From: Oscheius sp. JU75
Taxonomy: Eukaryota > Nematoda > Chromadorea > Rhabditida > Rhabditidae
Direction: 5' to 3'
Length of the DNA: 64,000 bases
NCBI GenBank assembly: GCA_037178855.1
Contig: JASJZC010000004.1
Span: forward strand, 3,038,001 to 3,102,000
The position numbers and the translations under genes are program-made. Below, piece after piece: positions 23,001 through 33,802 of the stretch. Below the pieces are notes generated by a model. The model was not told the origin of the DNA. It saw only the letters and a program-made list of their open reading frames with translations, and did no database searches. Each line of letters starts with the position of its first letter. Position 1 is the first letter of the stretch.

Positions 23001-23859
23001 ATGACAGCAGCTGGTGTGAGTAGAATGCTTCAGAGCGAGACTGTCCTCATCCAATCTTTCCGTCTCATGGGTAGACGAGCCCCCAAACCAGGAAAACCGC
23101 CTATTCTGCCCCCATCCAAAAAGGTTCATCTTTTTTCTTATGCATTCATGCCAAAGTTTAGGTACTGTATCGAGTCATTCATGTGCCGTGGCAAAAGCCG
23201 GAAGATGTCAAGGAACTTCTTTGGAGACGGGCCACTTACAACAACGCCGCGACTTCGCTTCGAGGCGTCTTCCAGAAGGAGCTGGAACATAAAGCTCAGG
23301 CCGGTCTCGGAATAGAAGCGATGAAAGAAGCAGAAGAGGCCGAACTGAACAGATTGATCGACGAAAATGAGCAGCTGAATGTGAAGAAGGCCGAAGAACG
23401 AGCTGAACGTGATAAAGAAGAGTGGAAGAAGACAAAACTTGAAATTCTGAAAGAGATTGAAGACTCGTTGCAGAAACAACGACTGGTGGCAGAAGAAGCC
23501 ACACAAGAGGTAGATTTTGTGAAGATTTCCCCAAGATTCATCTTGTTGCATTTACGAGATCAACTTCAGGTGCGATCGGCCATCGAGCGAAGTGCCAATT
23601 TCGTGACAAAGGCGAATCTCGAGTCCAAAATCACAGAAGCCTTGGAACATCCGACTGTTTACGACTTTGCCATTGACAAACAGGGAAATAAGGTAGATCC
23701 TATTGGTCATATTCATCATACTTCCTTCAGTATTTCGATCCGGCTCCAGTCAAATATCAAGAAGGAATTCCTACTCGACAGAAGGGTCGTCTTTATGATC
23801 GAACTCTTGGCTCCCCGGAACTCTTGGCCTCTCAAAAAGCCACTCAACGTGTCGTCTGA
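23001..23859 (+). CDS. mrps-26: Mitochondrial small-ribosomal-subunit protein mS26
   Basis: mS26 is a structural protein of the mitochondrial small ribosomal subunit. The protein opens MTAAGVSRMLQSETVLIQ, then GRRAPKPGKPPILPPSKKV. It continues HVPWQKPEDVKELLWRRATYNNA, which is the family signature. A long charged helix follows (EAMKEAEEAELNRLIDENEQ.. to EIEDSLQKQRLVAEEA), then AIERSANFVTKANLESKI and a C-terminal FDPAPVKYQEG block. The stop is TGA 23857-23859. Three introns of about 40-60 nt were read (near 23123, 23511 and 23693). A TTTCCAG acceptor lies 3 nt upstream of ATG 23001, consistent with trans-splicing of an internal operon gene. Confidence 0.85.
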
Positions 23860-24051
23860 TCGGTCCCTACCTGATAAGTCACCCCTTACCGAAATCGATT
23901 GTTTTGCACCCGGGTCTGTATCAGGCGGACTTTTATCGCGTCTAAATATTAGGTCTTTCTCCTTGTTGATTTATTCAGTAAATATTGTTATTCACTTCTC
24001 TTCTTTTCTGCGAGAGTTTCCCAGCTCGAACGGATACTAATTTTGCAGTTT

Positions 24052-25296
24052 ATGCAATCGTATTTGGCGGAAGTTGGGGAAATCGTAAGGGCGCAAAGAC
24101 GCGACGACGAAGAGCTTGAAATCTTACAGGAGCGACTCTCCAAGGTTCTTTTTATAAACAAAACAGTTTGAGTTTCTTACTACTTGTTTTAGGTAATCAA
24201 GGAACTAGCTGGACAGAGAGTTTGGCTCCGAGTTTTTCCCCAGCTACAACTTGTGTCCAAGCTAATCTACTATTCTTGTACACTTCTCGCCGGTTCGGAA
24301 ATCCCATTCAACATTTTACGAACTATTTTAGGTGTCCAGACTCTGGGAGAAGAATACGTCCATCTGTTTGAGAGCATCGCATCTTCTAGAGCCGTTCCTG
24401 CTTGGTCATCCCGTTTCGTCTTTGTTCTTCTTCATTCTTTAGCTCCTGTTTTAGCACAATACTCTATTCAGGTGAGAAGTTTACATTGGGTTGCCAACGT
24501 TAATTATAGAAGGCGGAACGTCATCTCCGGCACCCTTCGACCGATTCTTTCCTGGGAATCCCGCTGCAAAACAACACCAAAGCAAGGAATAGTCTAATTT
24601 CGCTGGTTAACTGGATTAAATCTACTGGAGTTCCCCAACTCCGACGTCTTCATCTGGCCCTTTTCTACATTTTCGGAGTATACTACAGCATCAGTCGTCG
24701 AGTTGCCGGAATCCGTTTTTTATCCCTCAGTCCCCAGACGGATATAGCGGTAGGACTTTTGAGAATCATCTGTTTATCTATGTCTACTTTAGGCTCTCAA
24801 AGTTTATCGAGTTCTGGGCTACTTGACATTAGCACAGACCACTTTTTCCGTACTGTTATTTGCCGCTTCCACCCTTGACGAGGAAGCGAAACGTGCTAAA
24901 TCAGGGAAAACAAAAAGATCGGAAGAAAGAAGTGGAGAAAAGGCTGTCATCTCTCACCCTTGGTTCCGTTGTTCCGTCTGTCTCGAAGGCGTCAATCCCT
25001 CTGCTGCTCCCTGTGGACATCTTTTCTGCTGGAATTGTATTCAGGTTTGTCTTTTCTGTCGAGAATAGCTCAATTTGGATGCGCGCCAACACGAGAGCCC
25101 CGCCACGAGTACTACCGTACCTCGGGCGGACACTCGTTTGCTTCTATTTGATTGTTGTCACGCAAAAGACAAAATTTTCTAAGAGCCCAAAATTTCTATT
25201 CAGGAGCACGCTTTGACAAGCAACTTCGAGCCGAAATGTCCGCAATGTCGTGTAGTCTACGAGCCATCTGTTATCGTCCCTCTGCTCAACTTATAA
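24052..25296 (+). CDS. pex10: Peroxisome biogenesis factor 10 (RING E3 ligase)
   Basis: PEX10 is a RING-type E3 in the peroxisomal membrane that works with PEX2 and PEX12 to ubiquitinate the import receptor PEX5. The N-terminal half aligns with the family ([31 protein letters not shown]) and has several hydrophobic segments. The C-terminal RING reads [25 protein letters not shown]. After a 158-nt intron it continues with [20 protein letters not shown], stop TAA 25294-25296. I chose ATG 24052-24054, 3 nt after a TTTTGCAG acceptor. An upstream frame reading VLHPGLYQADFYR could instead join as an earlier exon but offers no ATG. The last ~60 nt overlap wars-2 in another frame. The intron inside the RING carries a dispersed repeat. 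Confidence 0.9.
25093..25148 (+). repeat. Short dispersed repeat, copy 2, inside a pex10 intron
   Basis: This sequence in the intron between the two RING exons matches 3733-3790 (minus strand), sharing GCCACGAGTACTACCG and flanking GC-rich sequence. In the retroelement copy one frame reads PRHEYYRSS; here it reads PRHEYYRTS. Confidence 0.6.
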
Positions 25297-26569
25297 AGAT
25301 ATCACGTCATCTCACCTCTTCGTCAAAAGATCTCTACTTTTCGGGTATCCAGCCAACTGGTGTTCCACATCTCGGCAATTATTTCGGCTTCATTGAACCT
25401 TGGCTCAATTTACAGAAGGTCTGTTCCTTTTTTGACTTACAAATCAATTTAGGAACTTCCTTCGACTACAGGAATGATTCTATCCGTCGTTGATCAACAT
25501 GCCATTTCTCTTGGTCCTAGACCAGCTGGCGAGGTAGTAGCTTTCCTTGTTTCATTCATAAAGTCAAGTCAAGTACAGCTCCGATCCGACACGCATACCA
25601 TGATAGCCGTCCTCTTGGCCTCTGGAGTATGTCCAGAACGAACCCTTCTCTTCCGCCAGAGCGATGTGCCACAAATTGCCCAACTCAACTGGATTCTTGG
25701 CTCTTTACAGACTGTCACCAAGCTGCAACGACTTCCTCAATACAAAGAGAAATCATCAAAGTAGGCAACTGAATGTTTGAACAATAGGCTCGAGAATTGC
25801 AGATTTTCGAAAGGAGAAGTTCCTGTTGGACTGCTGACATATCCACTTCTTCAAGCTGCCGACGTGCTCATGTTCCGAGCTACACATGTCCCAGTTGGGG
25901 CAGACCAAAGTCAACATATGAATCTACTCACTGACTTGGCCTATCATTTCAACAAGAAGTTCAACGAAGATTACTTTCCTCTCCCGAAGCAGGTTGGTTC
26001 TTTTGTCTTAGTTTCATCACACTGTATATGCAGGTTACACGCGAAGTCTCTGCGAGAGTGAAGAGTCTTCGCGACCCGATGAAAAAAATGAGCAAGTCGG
26101 ATCCGAGTGAACGTTCTAGAATAACGGTAGCTTGTTTTGTAGTTTTGTTCCCCAATGTTCATTCTTCAGATAACAGAAAGTAAGACTTCGATTGAAGAGA
26201 AATGTCGAAAGGCTGTGAGTGACTCTGAGCCTTTGGTCACTTACAAGCCAGACAGACGTCCAGCAGTCAGTAACCTTGTCGATCTCTACTGCGCTGTCAC
26301 AGGAAAAGTCCCGTCAGAAATTATCGCGAATGAATGGAATACCATGCAGCTAAAGATGAATCTGGCCGAAGCCATCGATGAAAAATTGGCAGGGATTAGG
26401 CAGAGAGCGGAACATCTCCAAAGGGGACAAGAGGTAACTATTGTCTCTAATTTGTGAAAAACACTTTGAATTCCAGGTGGACGAGATTATTTTCGAAAGC
26501 GGAAAGAAGGCAAAACGGATAGCCGAGGAAAATATGGAGCAGATTCGTCGAATAGTTGGATTCAGTTAG
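25236..26569 (+). CDS. wars-2: Mitochondrial tryptophanyl-tRNA synthetase
   Basis: This class I aminoacyl-tRNA synthetase charges mitochondrial tRNA-Trp. The protein begins [18 protein letters not shown], a basic Ser-rich targeting sequence, and enters the catalytic core at [19 protein letters not shown], the HIGH motif in HLGN form. Further landmarks are [34 protein letters not shown] and the KMSKS loop [10 protein letters not shown]. The C-terminal anticodon-binding helices end QIRRIVGFS, stop TAG 26567-26569, with AATAAA at 26603-26608. The only in-frame ATGs before the core are 25236 and 25245. Both lie inside the last exon of pex10, so the transit peptide is encoded out of frame over the final RING residues. 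Seven or so short introns follow. Confidence 0.95.
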
Positions 26570-26627
26570 GTTCATATCATTGTTTTCGTTGTCAGAGCTT
26601 GTAATAAACCGTATTCATCGAAGAAAT

Positions 26628-27732
26628 TTATTCGGCCCACGTTTTCTGTGCCTTTGCTTGCAGCTCTCTGTTCTTTTGCTCGATTACGTAGTTCATAATG
26701 AAGGAGGGAGTGAACTTGGTCCCTTCCATTTGAATCTGATGACCAATGTATCCAGTCGTCTCCTTGACTAATCCAATACTCCTGATGGCTTGTTTCACGT
26801 ATGTCTCCGGATTTGGACCAAAAAGGGACGGCGTTTCTATCTGAATCAGGTACGTTTTGAGGGTAGAAGACTTTTGGACCTTGCTCAGTTTTGTGGTGAC
26901 TAGCATGGGACAAAGACACTGAATAGTGACTCCAGACGAGGCATACTCCTTCTGAAGAACTGACGTCAGCCACTGTACATATTTCTTGGATGCGGAGTAA
27001 AGAGCCCTGAGGTACTTTCATTTTGCGTCCCACGCACATCTCACCATTTTTGGAATTGCCAATGCGCTGCGGCAGAAGACACGTTGACGATAATTCCCGA
27101 TTTTCGAGCTACCATTTGGGGAAGAACGGACGCAGAGAGCTGAGATCAAAATGAATTATAATAGAGAAAAGACGACTGACCACAGTTGGAGGCAGCATAT
27201 TAATAGACAACTGATCGCCCAACTTGATCGGAGCTCCGTCCATTTTGTGAAGAACCTCTGGGTAATCGGCGATTCCTCCGACATTATTGACCAAGATTCC
27301 AATTTGTTTCTGTTCCAGATAGTCCACAAGAGGCTTGTAGTCTTGACTTGATCCTGTAGAGAAGTCGAATGAAAACGTTTCGACTTCCACATCTGGATAA
27401 ATCTCCAGAATTTGTGTTTGAGTATTTTTCAATTTGAACTGTGTTCTGGAAATGAGAACGATGTTAAATCCTCTTCTCGCAAGTTCAAAGGCATACGCTC
27501 GCCCGATTCCGTCCGTTGCACCCGTCACGACTGGAGATAGAGATTCTAATAAAACTGAAAAGAACTGACCAGCCCATTTGGCTCCGGCCTTCTTATGCAA
27601 ATCCACAGGTCTCCAAATCAAATAAGGGAATAGAATATTGTAGATTGAGCAGAGAATATGATAAGAAACGTAGAGAATCAAAGCCACTCCTAATCCGATG
27701 AAAAAGGAGCCGACATCAAACGAAAAGGTCAT
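26628..27732 (-). CDS. HSD17B12/LET-767-type 3-ketoacyl-CoA reductase or steroid dehydrogenase
   Basis: This short-chain dehydrogenase of the ER membrane reduces 3-ketoacyl-CoA in fatty-acid elongation and, in some paralogues, steroids. ATG 27730-27732 begins a membrane anchor (GSFFIGLGVALILYVSYHIL). The NAD(P) site is VVTGATDGIGRAYAFELARRG, then FNIVLISRT. The NNVG motif appears as ILVNNVGGI. The catalytic Tyr-Lys pair is in LYSASKKYVQ, preceded by IIVNVSSAAA. The C-terminus (TPSFIMNYVIEQKNRELQAKA) ends with stop at 26628. It is tail-to-tail with wars-2, about 58 nt apart. Worm paralogues include let-767 and the stdh genes; I cannot choose between them. Confidence 0.92.
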
Positions 27733-28178
27733 TCTGGAAACTGATGGGAATGAGGAGGGACCAAGGAAAACAACGTGCAAAGTCTAATCGTTTGTCCACC
27801 GAAACGATGACAATTGAACACATTTTGATCAGAATCTATTCGAATTACGAGGGAAAAGGAGGAAGGGAACTGAGGCGTAATCAAGGAGCAGTTGCTATCT
27901 CCGGGATCGTGAGAAGGGCAGAGATCACGTGAAAATTGTTTTGGAAACTAACTACACGTTTGGGTTGTTGATTATCGATGTCAGGGTCAAAAGAACGAGC
28001 GGAATGTGCAGAGCTGTCTAGTTTGATTCACACATGTTCTGCCGCTTCAATGATCATTTATTCAAAAAAGTCAGTTCAATAGTCCCTCCGAGGAAAGGCT
28101 CATTAGCATATCAATCTGGGACTCTTCGATTAGATAAGAGACTGTTTTGAACTAGACGGCAGCACTGTATACGTCCCG
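27733..28178. promoter_or_regulatory. Divergent promoter region
   Basis: About 445 bp separate two divergent genes, the reductase (minus) and GlcNAc-6-P deacetylase (plus). No gene or repeat was recognised, so it presumably carries both promoters. The regulatory role is inferred only from orientation. Confidence 0.4.
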
Positions 28179-30604
28179 ATGCCAATCCGTGTTTCTGTCT
28201 CCTCGGAACTTCTCCGAACAGTCAAAGATGACATGCTGATTCAGTTTATTAATGCGAGAGTTCTGCGACATGGAAGACTTTGGTCGAGCGAGCACCTATG
28301 GGTGAGGAACAGTTCCAGTTGATAGCCTATTCTTATAGGTTCGCAACGGGAAAATACTCTCTGCTGAGACGGTGTTTTTCGAGGAGAAGAGAAGTGCAGA
28401 TGTCCAAGTCGACTGTGAAGGACTCATCATATCTCCGGGATTCATTGATATCCAATTGAACGGTTTGTTCGATTCCTTAACATGAGTTCGGTTAAGGGGG
28501 GTTCGGAGTTGACTTCTCGACCATTCCTGACACAGATGAACATTACCGGAAGAACTTGGACAAAGTTCGAAAAGAACTTCTTTCCCACGGGGTTACCGCC
28601 TTCGCCCCGACGGTCATCACTAGCTCTTCGGCCACCTACAAGAGGGTTTGTTCATATGTCTCTTTCTCGCAAACTCGGTCATTTTTCGCTCGGTATTGAT
28701 AGTCACACCACGTGTAATCCGAAAAGTTCATTCGAGAGATCCAATCTGAATTCAGGTGCTCCCTCTTCTCAAAAAAACTGTTGGAGGAGAATCTGGAGCG
28801 GCAGTTCTGGGTGGGTTCTTAAAAATCTTCTAAGAAAAGAGAACGTATTGTAATAAATCGTGTTCGATGTGAAGTCCAAGTTGCCTGTGGGAACCAGTTG
28901 TTTCATCTTTCTCTGTCTCTCTCGGAAGAGACGTGTTCCTCCTCGACCGAAAAGACCAAACCACTAGCAGTGGGGGGCAGCGTCACAAGCGGCTCGTTTG
29001 TTTATGTGTCCTCACGCCCCCCAGCCTCTTTTCGGTCACTTTCTCCCACATTTCTCTTTTCCCTTTTTCTGTTCTTAGTTTCCAAAACCAAAATCAAAGT
29101 AATACTTTTATGCGATCGATTTGAGCGAGCTGTGGGAGAAAACCGTTCGCCACGCCGGGTGCATGTGACCGCAACACATGGTTTGGAAATACTTTTCGAT
29201 TTACAAAAGGTGAACTGAGCCAAAGAGTCTTTCCAAATCTTACTCGTGAGGATATCATCATTCATAAAAAAAATCGAGCATTTTCACTATTTGTTGCCAA
29301 TAATATTTTGTTCTCAATTCGATCCATGTTTCCCGTGCTTATTTAGCTTGACCCAACATGTTGATTCATCCCAATTCCAGTGTCTATATCGAAACCTATC
29401 GATTTTTATAGGCGCCCACCTCGAGGGGCCTTTTATCTCTCCACAGAAGAAAGGATGCCATCCAGAAAAGTACGTGGAGACATTTGGTTCGCAGCCCTCC
29501 TTGAAACTAGCCGATATTTATGATTCGTTCGAGGACATCGCCATTGTCACATTGGCTCCTGAACTGAACGGAAGTGAAGAAGCCATCCGGTAATTTTAAC
29601 TGTTTTTGTTCATTTTCTTTTTCCATAGATTTCTGAGATCAAAGGGAGTTCTGGTTTCTCTTGGCCATTCATCAGCGAGACTTCGACATGGGGAGGCCGG
29701 GGTCATGGCTGGAGGAACGTGTATCACTCATCTCTTCAATGCCATGAACTCGGTACTATATCTTGCCTTTGTCTGTACTTTTGGGAATAACCATTTGCAG
29801 AACCATAAATGTGCTTGAAAAGATTCCGACCCGATATGTGCTTAGTTTCTCAAGAAAATCAACATCTTTCAGTACCACCATCGAGACCCCGGTCTTATCG
29901 GCTTGTTGACATCCAAAACAGTCCTGAAGTCCAAGACCCCTCTCTACTACGGAATCATCTCCGACGGCTATCACACCGATGACAGTGCCCTCAGAATCGC
30001 TTACAAGTTTGTCTTACCGTTGATCAAATGATCAACATATCAGAACCCATCCCGATGGACTCATCTTGGTAACCGATGCCATTGCTGCTCTTGGTATGCC
30101 CGATGGACAGCACAAGCTAGGAGCTCAGACTGTCAATGTAAATGGGATTCGAGCCACCCTAGATGGAACTGAAACTACCGCTGGAAGGTAATCTTGGTAG
30201 AGAGTTCCAAAGGAAAAGGACTTGTAGTGTTGTCTCGATGCCGTTCTCTGTTCGTCACTTTGTCAAAGCTGCCAGATGTACTGTAGAGGAGGCTCTCAAT
30301 GCAGCTACAAAGAAGCCAGGTAGCTCTTACCACTTTTAATTTTAAAGAAACTATGAGAGATAAGTCGCCCATCACAGTCTTTTATATTATAAGACGCTCT
30401 CAGGTCTAGTATTTCCTTAAAGCATGACGTCGAAATCGATTTAGTCTTTCAAAACAAATTCTGCTTCTTCCAGCTGCTTTCCTGTCTCTTCCAAATAAAG
30501 GTGTTCTGGACGAAGGAGCTGATGCTGACCTGGTCATTATCAACGATAACATCGATGTACAGGGTACATTCATCGGTGGCCAGCTCGTTTACTCACCGAA
30601 TTAG
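28179..30604 (+). CDS. N-acetylglucosamine-6-phosphate deacetylase
   Basis: This amidohydrolase converts GlcNAc-6-phosphate to glucosamine-6-phosphate and acetate (AMDHD2/NagA family). It starts [12 protein letters not shown] at ATG 28179; the later [11 protein letters not shown] is an alternative start. The core has [15 protein letters not shown], joined across introns to GFGVDFS and [14 protein letters not shown]. The metal-site block reads [17 protein letters not shown]. Further landmarks are [42 protein letters not shown] and [10 protein letters not shown]. The end is [10 protein letters not shown] then LVYSPN, stop 30602-30604. One intron (about 28816-29411) is near 600 nt, much larger than the rest. 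The SLC36-type transporter starts 115 nt downstream. Confidence 0.93.
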
Positions 30605-30719
30605 TCTTTTACTGAACTTTTCAATGAAACTTTTTTGTCGTTTCTTTATTTTTGATGTAACACTGTTCATTCAATGACTACTTTAAACTGCCTTCCGTAT
30701 CAAATTGAAACTTCATTAG

Positions 30720-32518
30720 ATGGCGGACGCGGAAGTCGAAGAACAGCGCGAGCCGGACGGAGAGTCGGTCAACGATGGGAGAGCCTTGGTACAGCCTCAG
30801 CTGAGAAGCGGAGATGTCATCTCGTGAGTACAGAAAGAGTATCCTCTGTATTTCCTCAATTAAGACCGTCGAGGGCTGTTTTGACACTCTCGAAGTCGAT
30901 GTTCAACGCTGGATGCTTTTCGCTGCCCTATGCCTGGAAGCTGGGAGGTCTTTGGGTCGGTTTCCAACCACAAGATGCATATTTAAAAAATCTTTAGGTG
31001 TCTTTCGTGATGTCATTTGTAATTGCTGGCTTCAACTGGTATGGCAATCATATATTAGTAAAGTCTAGTCAACACTTGGCTCGCAAGTAGGATTCCTTGT
31101 TGTCGAGAAACATTTCTCTTTTAGGTCAGAGCGTTCAGCTCTCGATTATGGGCACTTTGCGAAGAAGGTCTGTGACTACAGCGATATCCGTTTCTTGAGG
31201 AACAATAGCAAGGCCGTCATGTGAGTTTAGTCGATTAAAGTGCAAATATGAAATATATAGGTACGTGGTGAACATCACTATTCTGTTCTATCAACTAGGA
31301 ATGTGCAGTGTGGCCATCCTCTTTATTTCTGACAACATGGTTGGCTATTTAATTGAGCTAAATGCATGATACTTTAGGTCAATTTGCTAGGTGACAAACT
31401 AGGAGTGACTGACAAACACACCCAAATGGTCATCATGGCGTCGATAGCCCTTATTTTCATTCTTATTACCAACATGTTCACTGAAATGAGGTGAGACTCT
31501 TGTTCTTGACAAGCCTACTGGTTCCAGAGTAATCTCAGCCTTTGCCCTAGTCTCCTCCGTCTTCTTCGTCATTGGCGCCACTGTAATCATGCAATATACG
31601 ATCAGGTTTGTGTTCTTTCTTATTCGAGAGAACACGACTAGATCAGACAGCCCAATAAATGGCAAGAACTCCCAGCTTCTGCTGATTTCCGCGGCACAAT
31701 AATGATGATCGGAATGGCTATGTACTCTTTCGAAGGACAGACAATGGCAGGGTTGATGATTTTTCTTGACATCAAAATTGTAGATTTTACCAATCGAGAA
31801 CAAGCTCGAAAACCCCGAGGCATTCTTAGCTCCGGCTGGAGTTCTTCCGACAACCATGATGATCTGTACCTGCTTTATGACTGCTCTCGGTTTCTACGGA
31901 TACACCGGTTTCGGAGACACTATCGCCCCAGCAATCACGACCAACGTCCCTAAAGAAGGGTAAGAGTACTCCTCATATTTAATACATACTCTTCAGCTTC
32001 TATTCGATCGTGAACGTGTTCCTCATGCTCCAAGCCCTTCTCGGCCATTCCATTGCCATGTATGTCGTCTTCGACATGTTCTTCAACGGATTCCGAAGAA
32101 AATGGATGAACAGATTCCCAAACACACCAAAGCAGCTTGTTGACAAGGTCCTAGCCTTTCCAAATGTGACAAACTTCCGATTTTCAGGGATTCCGAACTT
32201 TCTGGGTTTTGCTCACCTATGCAATGGCTGTACTCATTCCCAAGTTGGAAATCATGATCCCGTTGGTCGGAGTGACAAGCGGAACTCTCTGTGCTCTGGT
32301 TTATCCTCCAATTTTCGAGATGATCACATTCTGGACTGATTGGAAGGTACGTCGTTTTCAAATACGAAACAAACTGATTCCAGGGTCTTTTGACTTACCG
32401 TCAACGAATGACGAAGATTGCTTGGAACTGTTTCGTGATCTGTTGCGGGTTGTTTGCCATTACTGCCGGTCTCTATTCTAATATACATGCGATTATCGAA
32501 TCGTTTGAACAACCGTAG
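30720..32518 (+). CDS. SLC36-type proton-coupled amino acid transporter
   Basis: Members of this family carry small amino acids with protons across plasma or lysosomal membranes. The N-terminus (MADAEVEEQREPDGESVND) is acidic and cytosolic. TM1 carries FNAGCFSLPYAWKLGGLW, in the form expected for amino-acid/auxin permeases. The SLC36 hallmark GMAMYSFEGQTM..LPIENKLENP is present after TM5. About eleven hydrophobic segments can be counted, ending CFVICCGLFAITAGLYSNIH; the stop is TAG 32516-32518. Nine or more short introns occur. The ATG directly follows an ATTAG acceptor and lies 115 nt after the deacetylase stop, so the two may share a transcript. Confidence 0.88.
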
Positions 32519-33470
32519 ACTCCTTAAATTAGTCATCCTCATATCACCACCACCCCTAAAATTCCAAAGTCTCCCCCTGCAATGAGCTCCTTTCTCCTGA
32601 ATATGGTAAAAGACAGAATGCCGGTAGCCGTTCACTCAGCCCTTCTTCCCTTGTGAAAAGCTAGTAATGTTAAAGTGTTTGTATACAGGAAAATAAATGT
32701 GATGAGTCTCGATATTCCGAAAAACAAGCAATATTTGCTCAGTACACGGAAATTTCTCAAATGCCTCCATAAAATTCCTTCGATTCTTTTGTCAGCAGGA
32801 CACTCCCAAAACAGTTGGACGTCATCAGAATGATTTCTCGCCTCCTCTAAACACGGACTTCTCCGCCTTCTAATCCTCACTCGTGGCTGCTTTTCTCCGT
32901 AGAAAGTACGTCACTTCCAGTCACAGACTCACTGAAAATGGTGAAATTGTAGTTCTAGTCAGCTCTTAAGACTGTTTGCCCCCTCGATCCAGTCAGTTTA
33001 TCAGCCCGTAACTGTCACCTTCCGTCCATTCCGGCCCACCCGGTACGAAGACAACTAAACTCTCTCTTCATAACATACCTGTTATTAGCTTAGGAATCTG
33101 TTTAAAAGGCCTCTTCCGGGAGTCTTTCCATCAAATACCTTCCTTGCGTGTTCCTTATCATAAATACAGTCAGGCAAACCAATCCTATGATTGTTCTTAG
33201 CTTCATGCTCTTAAATATCACTCATGTGCTGTTTTCAGTTCGTCTTCTCTGTTCTCTCACCTTATTCTACTCCCCATATCCATCCAAACCATCTCACTCT
33301 GACAAAAATGTATCCATCGAAACCATCTCACACTGATAAAGAAGAGAAAAGTTCTCCAGGTTTGTTGCTATGTTCAATCTTTTAAACGTACTCACGTTCC
33401 CCGAGCATAACCAAACGTTCACAAAGGATCGTAAATGCAGTTTGTCTGCAATTATTCTCATATCCTACCT
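32519..33470. other. Intergenic region
   Basis: About 950 bp downstream of the transporter. 33120-33340 is pyrimidine-rich with weak frames and no motif. I see no gene, tRNA or known repeat before the structured repeat at 33471. Confidence 0.4.
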
Positions 33471-33672
33471 TTACAGTCGGCAACAGGCGTCCGTCTGCGA
33501 CAAGCGTCAACTCTAATCTGGAATAACACTTAATAATGCTTGTGGCCTTTTCTGTCAAGGGTTATTCCAGATTAGAGATGACAAGACGAGTTTGAGGAGT
33601 CAAACAATTCAAGTTACAAAATGAGCACTGACAGTGTGAGTCACTCTACCAGGAGCGTAAGTGACTGGGCTT
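33471..33672 (+). repeat. Structured repeat, copy A (candidate ncRNA or MITE)
   Basis: About 200 bp, similar to copy B at 36382-36593. A strong hairpin joins 33507-33527 to 33561-33581 (21 bp, one mismatch) with an inner CTTG/CAAG stem. A second stem pairs AGTCACT (33639-33645) with AGTGACT (33660-33666). In copy B the equivalent arms are AGTCGCT and AGCGACT, a compensatory change. CACTGACAGTG is present in both copies. Strand is arbitrary. Confidence 0.7.
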
Positions 33673-33802
33673 TAATAGTTCAAACTAAGAGTGTGGCTCG
33701 AATACTGAAAGGACTTTGCCACTTACACGTTAGCTGAAAACCTTGCGAATTCTATTTTCAATATTTTCTAAATATTCTCTAAGGTGTTTTCACTGATTCA
33801 CA

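Noticed and set aside
23183-24040. A single 285-codon ORF through mrps-26
   Set aside because: It reads through introns. Splicing at about 23511 and 23693 restores the mS26 C-terminus and stops at 23859.
31399-31857. A 152-codon minus-strand ORF across the SLC36-type gene
   Set aside because: It is a shadow of exons that encode clear transmembrane helices on the plus strand.
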